Origin: Sphingomonas sp. CCH9-E2
GTDB taxonomy: Bacteria; Pseudomonadota; Alphaproteobacteria; Sphingomonadales; Sphingomonadaceae
Assembly (NCBI RefSeq): GCF_001557215.1
Contig: NZ_LSJM01000250.1
Span: 1-15,519 of the forward strand
Reading direction: 5' to 3'
Length of the DNA stretch: 15,519 bases
Of the stretch, positions 7,873 through 14,607 are shown piece after piece. Numbering within the stretch: position 1 is the first letter of the stretch; each line of letters starts with the position of its first letter. A program made the translations under genes and the position numbers. The notes beneath the pieces are model-generated. The model was not told the DNA's origin and did no database searches. It saw only the letters and a list, made by a program, of their open reading frames with translations.

Positions 7873-9024
7873 TCAGCCCGCCCGCACCTTCATCGTGCTC
7901 GCCGCCAGCCGCGCCAACAGGCCGCGCAGCGTGGGGTAGTTGGCACCCTGATAGGTCGAGTCCGCCCCCAGCGCTTCCGACAGCCGCCGATGCGCCTCGC
8001 TCAGCGAATGATAGGGCAAGCTCGGCAGCAGATGGTGCAGCGCGTGGAAGCGCAGACCCACCGGCGCCCACAGATAGGGCAGGAACCCGCCCGGCACGTT
8101 GACGCTGTCGAGATACTGCGCGGTCACCGTCAGCGGCTCGCCCTCATTCTCCCACAGATGCGCGACCAGCGTCCGCACCTGATTGAGCACCGCCACGCCC
8201 GAGATCACGAGCATATAGGTCAGGAACGCCTTGAGCGGCAGCACCCCGGTTGCGACCGTGGCAATCAGCGCCACTGCAACCACGCTCGCCCCGATTTCCT
8301 GCCAGCGCCACTGTTTCGCGAACTCGCCCTCGGGCGACTTGCGCTCGAACTTGGGGTTGATCTGCAGCCCCGAATAGCGCCCGACGACGACCCGACGCAG
8401 CGTCTTCGACAGCAGCGACAATGGCCCCAGCACGCCGAAGCGCAGCAACAGGCCGACCGGCATCAGCGTCGAGACCAGCAGGAACACCGGCAGCGTCCAT
8501 GGCTTCATCAGCGCCAGCGGCAGATATTCGGGGTCCTCCACCGTGCCATAGCGCGTGCGCGTATGGTGGATGGTGTGAATCCCCTCATACATGAAGCTGG
8601 GCAGCATCATCGGAATGCCGAGCAGCAGGTTCCAGCCGACGCGGAAACCCGGCAGCAGCGAATGCTTGAGGTGGGTGATTTCGTGGATGAACAGGCTGGC
8701 GCGATAGAGCGCGAGCACCGCGAGCACCCCGCTCGCCAGCGCCCAGCCCAGCGACGGAGCGAGGATAGCCCCCGCCAGCGCGGCATAGCCAAGCGCCGCC
8801 GATCCCAGAAAATCGCTCCAGTAAATGCGCGGATCCGGCGTCTGCAGGTCGCGCGTCAGTTCGGCCGCGGCGCGCAGCATCGCCTTGTCATCGGCCATGC
8901 CCGACAGGCGGATCTTCGCCGGCGCGGTGGGCGCGTCAGCCACGCGGTCCTGCACGGCCGCATCAAGGGCGAGGGTGTTCATAGGATACTGCATTGCCAA
9001 TAGATCGTGGCCATTGCGTGGCAT
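7873..9024 (-). CDS. Membrane fatty-acid-desaturase superfamily protein
   Basis: A 383-aa integral membrane di-iron oxygenase-type protein. The three histidine clusters of the desaturase/hydroxylase superfamily are present: HEITHLKH (H114, H118, H121), HTIHH (H150, H153, H154) and HALHH (H327, H330, H331), with an extra H289 in LVAHLWE. Hydrophobic segments lie at about 73-112, 128-145, 178-200 and 243-285. ATG 9024 is chosen because the minus strand has GGGGAG (9034-9039) nine bases upstream; ATGs at 8994 and 8982 lack a ribosome-binding site. It would insert a double bond or a hydroxyl into a lipid chain using O2 and an electron donor. It faces lptG and is divergent from the ceramide-synthase candidate with only 95 bases between, so a role on a sphingoid base or its acyl chain is a reasonable guess; ordinary phospholipid desaturation is equally possible. 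Confidence 0.9.
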   Translation of the reverse strand: MPRNGHDLLAMQYPMNTLALDAAVQDRVADAPTAPAKIRLSGMADDKAMLRAAAELTRDLQTPDPRIYWSDFLGSAALGYAALAGAILAPSLGWALASGVLAVLALYRASLFIHEITHLKHSLLPGFRVGWNLLLGIPMMLPSFMYEGIHTIHHTRTRYGTVEDPEYLPLALMKPWTLPVFLLVSTLMPVGLLLRFGVLGPLSLLSKTLRRVVVGRYSGLQINPKFERKSPEGEFAKQWRWQEIGASVVAVALIATVATGVLPLKAFLTYMLVISGVAVLNQVRTLVAHLWENEGEPLTVTAQYLDSVNVPGGFLPYLWAPVGLRFHALHHLLPSLPYHSLSEAHRRLSEALGADSTYQGANYPTLRGLLARLAASTMKVRAG

Positions 9025-9119
9025 TTCAACAGTCTCCCCGTGGCACGCGCGCATCCGGTTGACTTGTCGCCTGCTTGGCGTGACTGCTTTGACCAAGATC
9101 AACGATAAGGTGCCATCTC

Positions 9120-10280
9120 GTGGCCAACGCCCCCCTCGCCATCCGCCCCGTCGCCAGCAAGGCGGACACGCGCGACTTCATCGAACTCGCCTATCGCCTC
9201 AATCGCGGCGACCCCAATTGGGTGCCGCCGCTGCGCAGCGAGGTCGCGGGCGCGATCAATCCCAAGAAGAATGGCTGGTTCAGCCATGCCGAGGCGCAGC
9301 TGTTCCTCGCCGAACGCGATGGCCGCCCGGTCGGGCGTATCGCCGCTCATATCGACCGGCTGGCGCTGGAAATGCCCGCAGAACAGGGCTTCGGCCCCGG
9401 CACCGGCTTTTTCGGGCTGTTCGAGGCGGAGGACGCGACGGTCGCGCGCGCTCTGATCAACACGGCGCAGGACTGGCTGCGCAAGAAGGGTATGACCCGC
9501 GTGATCGGCCCGGTATCGTTGTCGATCTGGGAAGAGCCCGGCCTGTTGATCAAGGGTCATGACCACGCCCCGACGGTGATGATGGGCCATCACAAGCCGG
9601 CCTATCGCAACTATATCGAGGATGCGGGCTTCGTCCCGGTCAAGCAGCTGCAAACCTATGAGCTGGATATCACCAAGGACTTCCCGCCTTTGGTGCAGCG
9701 CATCGTCGCGATGGGCGAAAAGAGCGACCGCATCCGCATCCGCACCGTCGACAAATCGCGCTTCGCCGAAGAGGCTGCACTGATCCTCAGCATCCTCAAC
9801 GACGCCTGGTCGGATAATTGGGGCTTCGTCCCGCTGACCCAGCCGGAAATCGACGATGTCGGCAAGAAGCTGAAGCCGATCGTATTCGAAAAGCTAATCC
9901 GCATCGCCGAACTGGATGGCGAACCGGTCGCGTTCATGATCACCCTGCCCGATCTCAACGAAGCAATCGCACCGCTCAACGGCAATTTGTTCCCGCTGGG
10001 CTGGGCCAAGCTCCTGTGGTGGCTGCACCGCGGCAAGGCGCGGACGATGCGCGTACCGCTGATGGGCGTGGTCAAACGGCTGCAGGGATCGCGCATGGCG
10101 AGCCAGCTCGCCTTCATGATGATCGAATATATCCGCCGCGCTGCCGTCACCGACTTCGGGGCATCGCGGGGCGAGATTGGCTGGGTGCTCGACGACAATC
10201 AGGGGATGAACGCCATCGCCGAGACGATCGAGAGCAAGGTCAACCGGGTCTATCAAATCTACGCCAAGGAACTTGGCTGA
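9120..10280 (+). CDS. Two-lobed GNAT-fold protein, candidate bacterial ceramide synthase (bCerS)
   Basis: A 386-aa soluble protein with GNAT-like features twice. The N-terminal lobe has AQLFLAERDGRPVGRIAAHID (about 59-79) as the central strands, and WLRKKGMTRVIGPVSLSIWEEPGLL (about 119-143). The C-terminal lobe has RIAELDGEPVAFMITLPDLN (about 258-278). The conserved stretch MMGHHKPAYRNYIEDAGF (about 154-171) marks a family often left as hypothetical or N-acetyltransferase. GTG 9120 is preceded by ATAAGG (9105-9110) at nine bases. Known: the Caulobacter ceramide synthase, which N-acylates the sphingoid base, is a GNAT-fold protein unrelated to eukaryotic CerS and is encoded in the spt region. 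Inferred: this is its counterpart, from fold, length and proximity to spt. I could not align it to the Caulobacter protein, so the function stays provisional. Confidence 0.72.
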   Translation: MANAPLAIRPVASKADTRDFIELAYRLNRGDPNWVPPLRSEVAGAINPKKNGWFSHAEAQLFLAERDGRPVGRIAAHIDRLALEMPAEQGFGPGTGFFGLFEAEDATVARALINTAQDWLRKKGMTRVIGPVSLSIWEEPGLLIKGHDHAPTVMMGHHKPAYRNYIEDAGFVPVKQLQTYELDITKDFPPLVQRIVAMGEKSDRIRIRTVDKSRFAEEAALILSILNDAWSDNWGFVPLTQPEIDDVGKKLKPIVFEKLIRIAELDGEPVAFMITLPDLNEAIAPLNGNLFPLGWAKLLWWLHRGKARTMRVPLMGVVKRLQGSRMASQLAFMMIEYIRRAAVTDFGASRGEIGWVLDDNQGMNAIAETIESKVNRVYQIYAKELG

Positions 10281-10327
10281 AGCGCGTTGGCGTTTGGTTC
10301 AACGCAGCTGAAACGGCTGCGGGAATT

Positions 10328-10361
10328 GCGGCCCGCGGCGATAGGGGGCGCCGCGGGCCGC
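10328..10361. terminator. 13-bp GC hairpin between convergent genes, probable bidirectional terminator
   Basis: GCGGCCCGCGGCG (10328-10340) is perfectly complementary to CGCCGCGGGCCGC (10349-10361), with an eight-base loop. It sits midway between the stop of the GNAT gene (10280) and the stop of the small secreted-protein gene (10369), the place where a shared terminator is expected. Neither flank has a real T-run, so efficiency as an intrinsic terminator is uncertain despite the very stable stem. Confidence 0.5.
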
Positions 10362-10368
10362 GCCCTCG

Positions 10369-10608
10369 TTACCGTTGCGGGGCGAGGGGATCGAAATTGT
10401 CGTCCGCAATCCATTGCGCGCGGGTCTTGCAGGTCTTCTTCGGCAGGCGCGAGCCGAGCGGCGTCTCGCTGACGCAGTAGCGCGTCTCGGCCTTGGGTGC
10501 GGATGCTTCGCTCGACTGGGGGGCCGACGGCGCGGTGTCCCGCGCGAACGCCGGGGCGGCGGTGGCGACGATCAGGGCGGCTGCGGCGGCAGTGATGAAC
10601 TTGCGCAT
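10369..10608 (-). CDS. Small secreted two-cysteine protein of unknown function
   Basis: A 79-aa precursor. Residues 1-22 (MRKFITAAAAALIVATAAPAFA) are a clear Sec signal peptide with an AFA cleavage site, leaving a mature chain of about 57 residues. A Ser/Ala/Pro-rich linker (to about 40) leads to the conserved-looking part RYCVSETPLGSRLPKKTCKT followed by RAQWIADDNF. The two cysteines, C45 and C60, could form a disulfide in the periplasm. Small exported proteins with this GSR...KKxCxTRxxW pattern are, as I recall, common in sphingomonads, and none that I know has a function. ATG 10608 has a strong GAGGAG ribosome-binding site seven bases upstream, so it is a real gene. It is monocistronic, with terminator and promoter signals on either side. 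Confidence 0.82.
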   Translation of the reverse strand: MRKFITAAAAALIVATAAPAFARDTAPSAPQSSEASAPKAETRYCVSETPLGSRLPKKTCKTRAQWIADDNFDPLAPQR

Positions 10609-10683
10609 GATGGTTCTCCTCGGGAATGCTTGGGGGCTTTGCGGGCCGGCTGGCTGCTCTGCTCTACCCGCAGCTGTGTTAGT

Positions 10684-10712
10684 GCATTAGTCATGCCAAA
10701 CACTAGGACCAA
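10684..10712 (-). promoter_or_regulatory. Possible promoter of the small secreted-protein gene
   Basis: On the minus strand TTGGTC (10712-10707) and TAATGC (10689-10684) are 17 bases apart, an acceptable -35/-10 pair about 75 bases upstream of ATG 10608. The match is only partial and was picked by eye. Confidence 0.25.
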
Positions 10713-10733
10713 GGAATATCAATCACTTAGCTC

Positions 10734-10747
10734 GTCACGATCGTGAC
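10734..10747. promoter_or_regulatory. 14-bp perfect palindrome upstream of the small secreted-protein gene
   Basis: GTCACGATCGTGAC is a perfect 14-bp palindrome without a loop, the form of a dimeric regulator's operator rather than a terminator. It lies 22 bases upstream of the possible -35 element on the minus strand, where an activator would bind. Just beyond it are two related direct copies, CGGGAAACTCTTCACC (10751-10766) and CGGGAATTTTCACC (10773-10786), offset by 22 bases. The regulator is unknown. Confidence 0.35.
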
Positions 10748-10804
10748 CAACGGGAAACTCTTCACCGATTATCGGGAATTTTCACCAAATTTCTGCGACG
10801 CAGC

Positions 10805-11578
10805 TCAGCTGCGCAGTTTCGCCCAGGTCGGCGCGTGATCGCTGGCCTTTTCGCGGCCACGATATTCCTTGTCGACGCCCGCATCGACAAAGCGATCCGC
10901 CGCAATCGGGCTGAGCAGCAGATGATCGATGCGGAACCCCGCATCACGCTGCCACGCCCCGGCCTGATAGTCCCAGAAGGTCCACACCCGCCCCGCCGGG
11001 AAGCGGGTACGCAGCGCGTCGGTCCAGCCCTGCGCCAGCAGCGCGCGATAGCCCTGTCGCGACTCAGGCTGCATCAGTGCGTCGTCGGCCATCGCCTTGA
11101 CCGAATAGACGTCGTCGTCATTCGGGATAACATTGTAATCGCCCGCCAGCACCACCGGCCGCTCTTCGGCGAGCAGATCGCGCGCGTGCGCCGACAGCCG
11201 GTCGATCCAGCGCAGCTTGTAGTCGAACTTCGGCCCCGGCACCGGATTGCCATTGGGCAGGTAGATCGACGCGATCACCACGCCGTTGACCTCGGCCTCG
11301 ATATAGCGGCTATGCTCGTCCTCCGGCTCGCCCGCCAGCCCGCGCTTGCGCTCGACCGGATCAATGCCCTTGGCGAGGATGGCGACGCCGTTGAAGCCCT
11401 TTTGCCCGTGCCACACCGCGCCATAGCCGGCGGCGCGGATATCGGCTTCGGGAAAGCCCTCGTCCGCCGACTTGAGCTCCTGCAGGCACACCACATCGGG
11501 CTGCTGCTCGGTGAGATATTCGATCAGGCGCGGCAAGCGCGCCTTGATCCCGTTCACATTGTAGCTGACGATCTTCAA
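10805..11578 (-). CDS. xth: Exodeoxyribonuclease III (AP endonuclease)
   Basis: DNA repair nuclease that cuts at abasic sites and degrades duplex DNA 3' to 5'. With TTG 11578 as start it has 257 aa and begins MKIVSYNVNGIKARL, exactly the family N-terminus. On that numbering the catalytic set is complete and matches E. coli ExoIII: N7, E34 (LQELK), Y106, D147 and N149 (AGDYNV), D218 (RIDHLL), and D247-H248 (ASDHAP). An ATG at 11629 would add a 17-residue Ala-rich extension that overlaps the upstream Fe-S carrier gene by 44 bases; the TTG lies only seven bases after that gene's stop, with no obvious ribosome-binding site, so coupling with it is likely. The product is very sure, the start less so. 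Confidence 0.95.
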   Translation of the reverse strand: MKIVSYNVNGIKARLPRLIEYLTEQQPDVVCLQELKSADEGFPEADIRAAGYGAVWHGQKGFNGVAILAKGIDPVERKRGLAGEPEDEHSRYIEAEVNGVVIASIYLPNGNPVPGPKFDYKLRWIDRLSAHARDLLAEERPVVLAGDYNVIPNDDDVYSVKAMADDALMQPESRQGYRALLAQGWTDALRTRFPAGRVWTFWDYQAGAWQRDAGFRIDHLLLSPIAADRFVDAGVDKEYRGREKASDHAPTWAKLRS

Positions 11579-11585
11579 GGCGCGG

Positions 11586-11927
11586 TCAGACGGCGAAGCT
11601 GGTGCCGCAGCCGCAGCCCGACGCGGCATTGGGATTGGTCACGCGAAACGCCGCGCCGCCAAGCGATTCGACGAAATCGACGCTGGAGCCGCGCACCAGG
11701 TCCAGGCTGATCGAATCGACCAGCAATGTGACGCCGTCGGTCTGCGCGATCGCATCGTCATCGGCGGGCGCATCGGCCAGCTCGAACTTGTACTGAAAGC
11801 CCGAACACCCGCCGCCCTCGACCGACAGGCGAAGCGTCGCGGGCTTGCCCTGCCTCGCTGCAATCGCCGCGACGCGCGCGGCGGCGGACGGGGTCAGGCT
11901 GATCTCTTCGGAAAGCGCAGTTGCCAT
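11586..11927 (-). CDS. erpA: A-type iron-sulfur cluster carrier/insertion protein, ErpA-like
   Basis: A 113-aa protein of the IscA/SufA/ErpA family, which takes Fe-S clusters from the scaffold and delivers them to apo-enzymes. The three cluster-binding cysteines are C41 in GGGCSGFQY and C105 and C107 in SGCGCGTSF, with the usual spacing of about 64 residues. ATG 11927 begins MATALSEEISLTPSAA, which fits the family; the open frame continues 18 codons further upstream but those residues do not look conserved, and no ribosome-binding site favours either start. In alphaproteobacteria an erpA-type gene next to xth is a common arrangement, which is why I prefer erpA over iscA or sufA; no isc/suf genes are nearby. 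Confidence 0.92.
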   Translation of the reverse strand: MATALSEEISLTPSAAARVAAIAARQGKPATLRLSVEGGGCSGFQYKFELADAPADDDAIAQTDGVTLLVDSISLDLVRGSSVDFVESLGGAAFRVTNPNAASGCGCGTSFAV

Positions 11928-11980
11928 AGAGCGCAGATAGGCGCGCGCAGCGATGGCCGCAAGCCAAACGGAGCCGCCCA

Positions 11981-12018
11981 AACGGAAAGGGGCCGCCCGG
12001 TTATCCCGGTGCGGCCCC
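11981..12018 (-). terminator. Intrinsic terminator of the M23 peptidase gene
   Basis: GGGGCCGC (11989-11996) pairs with GCGGCCCC (12011-12018), and inside it CCGG pairs with CCGG across a TTATC loop, with one bulged base. Read on the minus strand the hairpin starts 28 bases after the peptidase stop and is followed by TTTCCGTT, a short T-rich tail. It separates the peptidase from the erpA-xth pair. Confidence 0.6.
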
Positions 12019-12045
12019 CATCCCTCTCCTGTTATCTCGTTTGGA

Positions 12046-13224
12046 TCAGTTGCCGCCGACGGCGGTGAGCTGCAGCCGCGCGGCGCTCTGTTCGACCTGC
12101 TCGATCACGCTGGTGTTCTGCATGAACGGCACCGGGTTCAGCGCCTTGCCGTCGACTCGCACTTCATAATGAAGATGGCTGCCGGTCGAACGGCCGGTCG
12201 ACCCCATCAGGCCGATCAGCTGGCCGCGCCGCACGCGGGTGTTCGGGGCGACCAGGATCTTGGACAGATGGCCATAGCGGGTCTCGATACCCTTGCCATG
12301 GTTGATGGTCACCAGATTGCCATAGCCGCCGAACCGGCCGGTGCGGGCGGTGACGCCATCGGCCGTGGCATAGATCGGCGTGCCGACCGGTCCCGGAATA
12401 TCGATGCCCGCGTGCATGGCGGCACCGCCATGGAAGGGGTCGGAGCGGACACCGAAGGTGCTGGTCAGGCGCATATTCTCGACCGGCTGGAGCGACGGGA
12501 TCGCGATCACCGACTGTTCGAGCACGTCCAGCTTCTGCCAGGTCTGGAACAGCGAACGGAACTGCGCGTCGGCGCTGGCTTCACCACCTGCTGCAACCGC
12601 GCCTTCGGGCACAGCCTCATAGGGACCGCCCATGCCGCCGGCGACGAATCGCTCGGGCTGGATGCCCATCTTCCGCAGCTGCTGCTGGGTCAGGTGCAAG
12701 CGGATCTGCGCGGTGCGATGCGCCTTGACCGCAAGCTGTGCCTGGCGCGCCTCGACCTGACGGAGCGGCGCCAGCACCTCACGCGCCATCGCGCTATCGG
12801 CCTCAACCGATACGGCCTCGATCGGCAGGCCGACTTCGGCGGGCGAACCCTTGCCGGTCAGGACGCCGGCGATGATCTTCTGGCGCTGCTCGACGCGCGC
12901 GGCATGAACCTTGGCGGCTTCCTTGATCGCGGCGACATCGGCTTCGAGCCGGTTCATCTCGGCGCGCATCTTTTCCATCCGCGCTTCCGGCGTCGCGGCG
13001 GTGCCTGCAACGCCGGTCGCCATGATCGCGCCGAATGCGGCCTGCGACACGCCATAAGCGGAAAAGGTCACCGTGATCGCGGCGACACCGGCGAGGATCG
13101 CCTGGGTCCGGCCTGCAACGCTGAACCGCTTCAGATCGCGGCCGTCGTGAAAGATGAAGTCACGGGTCGTGAAAAGATCGCGGAACCGCGTTACCAAATT
13201 CGCGTTGAGTGTAGTGCTGACCAT
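12046..13224 (-). CDS. Membrane-anchored M23 (LytM) family peptidase
   Basis: A 392-aa envelope protein. A cytoplasmic basic N-terminus (about 1-38) is followed by one membrane segment (about 40-65, AILAGVAAITVTFSAYGVS), so the rest lies in the periplasm. A long helical, partly coiled-coil region (about 80-180) precedes the C-terminal LytM domain. Zinc and catalytic residues are intact: H271 and D275 in MHAGIDIPG, H319 in RYGHLS, and H350 and H352 in SHLHYEV. An intact HxxxD and HxH set means an active peptidoglycan endopeptidase is possible, unlike degenerate EnvC/NlpD activators. ATG 13224 is chosen because GGGGA lies just upstream; ten further codons are open but not convincing. Likely role: cutting peptide cross-links during growth or division. 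No operon partner; a terminator follows. Confidence 0.92.
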   Translation of the reverse strand: MVSTTLNANLVTRFRDLFTTRDFIFHDGRDLKRFSVAGRTQAILAGVAAITVTFSAYGVSQAAFGAIMATGVAGTAATPEARMEKMRAEMNRLEADVAAIKEAAKVHAARVEQRQKIIAGVLTGKGSPAEVGLPIEAVSVEADSAMAREVLAPLRQVEARQAQLAVKAHRTAQIRLHLTQQQLRKMGIQPERFVAGGMGGPYEAVPEGAVAAGGEASADAQFRSLFQTWQKLDVLEQSVIAIPSLQPVENMRLTSTFGVRSDPFHGGAAMHAGIDIPGPVGTPIYATADGVTARTGRFGGYGNLVTINHGKGIETRYGHLSKILVAPNTRVRRGQLIGLMGSTGRSTGSHLHYEVRVDGKALNPVPFMQNTSVIEQVEQSAARLQLTAVGGN

Positions 13225-13322
13225 GAGTCCCCGGCAACCACAGACACGCGCCAATTCAGTGGCACACGCCTTCGTTAAGCAATCACGTCAGGAAGCAGCC
13301 CCTCCGCATCCGACGGATTGGG

Positions 13323-14135
13323 TTAGAGACTGATCGGCCCGCATCCGGCAAGGCTTTCGTAATAGTCGCGCGTTAGACCGGCTGACTCGCGCGCCGAGTC
13401 GTTGAACGGAGGCTTAACCGTTCCACGAAAATAACGATCCAGCAGTGCGCGCCATTCCGCCCGCGAATCGATTCGGCGTTCGGCGCACAGCGATTCGAAC
13501 CAGCGCGTGCCAGTGCCGACATGCACGATTTCGTCCCGGAAGATCCGCCCCAGGATCGCGGCGGTCGCATGATCGCCGACCGCCTCGAACCGCGCGATCG
13601 TAGTCGGCGTCACGTCCAGCCCGCGCGCCTCCAGCACCATCGGGACGACCGCCAGTCGCGCCGCCGCGTCATCGGCAGTCGCAACCGCAGCCTCCCACAA
13701 CCCGGCATGCGCGGGCATCGCGCCATAATGGCTGCCAAGCTGCTTCAGCCGCCGGTCGAGCAACGCGAAGTGCATCGCTTCATCCGCACCGACCTTCATC
13801 CACTCATCGGTAAAGGCGCGCGGAAACTGGCCGCCGAACCGTCCGATCAGGTCGAACGCCAGGTCGATCGCGACGAATTCGATATGCGCCAGTGCGTGGA
13901 TCAGCGCTACGCGCCCGCGCTCCGATCCGCCCTTGCCGCGCTTGGGCATGCGGTTGGGCGGCAACAGTTCGGGCATCGCCGGCCGTGCCGGTTCGTCCGG
14001 CATCGCCACATCGAAGCTGAAGTCGAGCCGCCCCAAACGCCAGTCGCGCGCGGCCTTGCGCGCTGCAGCCACCTTCTCCAGCGGATCGGCGGCGACGAGA
14101 ACCGCCCGCGCCGCCCCGGCCACCGTCCGGGTCAC
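13323..14135 (-). CDS. DUF455 ferritin-like di-iron protein of unknown function
   Basis: A 270-aa helical protein of the DUF455 family. The four-helix-bundle metal ligands are visible in the right order: E86 in LAHIEFVAIDLAFD, E119 and H122 in ADEAMHFALLD, E169 in VLEARGLD, and E202 and H205 in RDEIVHVG. This is an E...ExxH...E...ExxH pattern, so a di-iron centre is expected, making an oxidase or hydroxylase-type activity possible. The fold recalls the tRNA hydroxylase MiaE but the family is separate and has no established reaction that I know. GTG 14135 overlaps the bcp stop as GTGA; an upstream extension of 53 codons would run inside bcp in another frame and reads as shadow. The gene is the last of the glnE-bcp-DUF455 operon. 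Confidence 0.88.
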   Translation of the reverse strand: MTRTVAGAARAVLVAADPLEKVAAARKAARDWRLGRLDFSFDVAMPDEPARPAMPELLPPNRMPKRGKGGSERGRVALIHALAHIEFVAIDLAFDLIGRFGGQFPRAFTDEWMKVGADEAMHFALLDRRLKQLGSHYGAMPAHAGLWEAAVATADDAAARLAVVPMVLEARGLDVTPTTIARFEAVGDHATAAILGRIFRDEIVHVGTGTRWFESLCAERRIDSRAEWRALLDRYFRGTVKPPFNDSARESAGLTRDYYESLAGCGPISL

Positions 14136-14605
14136 GCCCCCTGAAGCTCCTTCGCGGCTTCTAGCACCTCGATCACATGGCCGGGCACGCGCACCTTGCG
14201 CCACGCCCGCACCAGCACGCCATCGGCATCGAACAGGAAGGTCGAGCGGTCGATGCCCATGTACTTCTTCCCGTACATCGACTTTTCGACCCACGATCCA
14301 AACGCTTCCAGCGCCTTGCCATCGGGATCGGTCGCCAGCGGGACGGTCAGATCATATTTGGTCACGAACTTCTGGTGCTTGATCGTGTTATCGCGCGAGA
14401 CGCCGAGCAGCCGCACGCCCAGCGCATCGAACTGCGCCTTGAACGCGCTGAAATCCTGCGCCTCGCGGGTGCAGCCGGCGGTGTCGTCCTTGGGGTAGAA
14501 ATAGAGCACCAGCGGCTCCCCAATCATCCCGTCCAGCCGAAAACCATTGCCGTCGAGGTCGATCAGCTCGACCGCCGGAATCCTGTCGCCTTCCTCAATC
14601 CGCAT
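14132..14605 (-). CDS. bcp: Thioredoxin-dependent peroxiredoxin, Bcp/PrxQ type
   Basis: A 157-aa cytoplasmic peroxiredoxin that reduces hydrogen and lipid peroxides. The peroxidatic cysteine is C45 in YPKDDTAGCTREAQDF, with T42 and the later R120 completing the usual active site. The residue five further on, a resolving cysteine (C50) in E. coli Bcp, is glutamine here, and there is no other cysteine in the chain, so it must act as a 1-Cys enzyme. Start ATG 14605 has GGAG six bases upstream and lies two bases after the glnE stop. Its own stop overlaps the DUF455 start (GTGA). Family assignment is firm. Confidence 0.95.
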   Translation of the reverse strand: MRIEEGDRIPAVELIDLDGNGFRLDGMIGEPLVLYFYPKDDTAGCTREAQDFSAFKAQFDALGVRLLGVSRDNTIKHQKFVTKYDLTVPLATDPDGKALEAFGSWVEKSMYGKKYMGIDRSTFLFDADGVLVRAWRKVRVPGHVIEVLEAAKELQGA

Positions 14606-14607
14606 CG

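Noticed and set aside
7855..9003. 382-codon plus-strand frame opposite the desaturase gene
   Set aside because: Gln/Arg/His-rich shadow; the minus strand has all three desaturase histidine clusters in frame.
9059..9109. TTGACT and GATAAG as promoter elements of the GNAT gene in the divergent gap
   Set aside because: No acceptable spacing between a -35 and a -10; GATAAGG is better explained as the ribosome-binding site of the GTG start.
10799..10813. CGCAGCT-C-AGCTGCG palindrome over the xth stop codon
   Set aside because: A one-base loop is too tight and no T-run follows, so not a convincing terminator; its first arm overlaps coding sequence.
11953..13278. 441-codon plus-strand frame opposite the M23 peptidase
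   Set aside because: No domain; the minus strand encodes an intact LytM domain with its zinc ligands, and the frame begins inside a terminator region.
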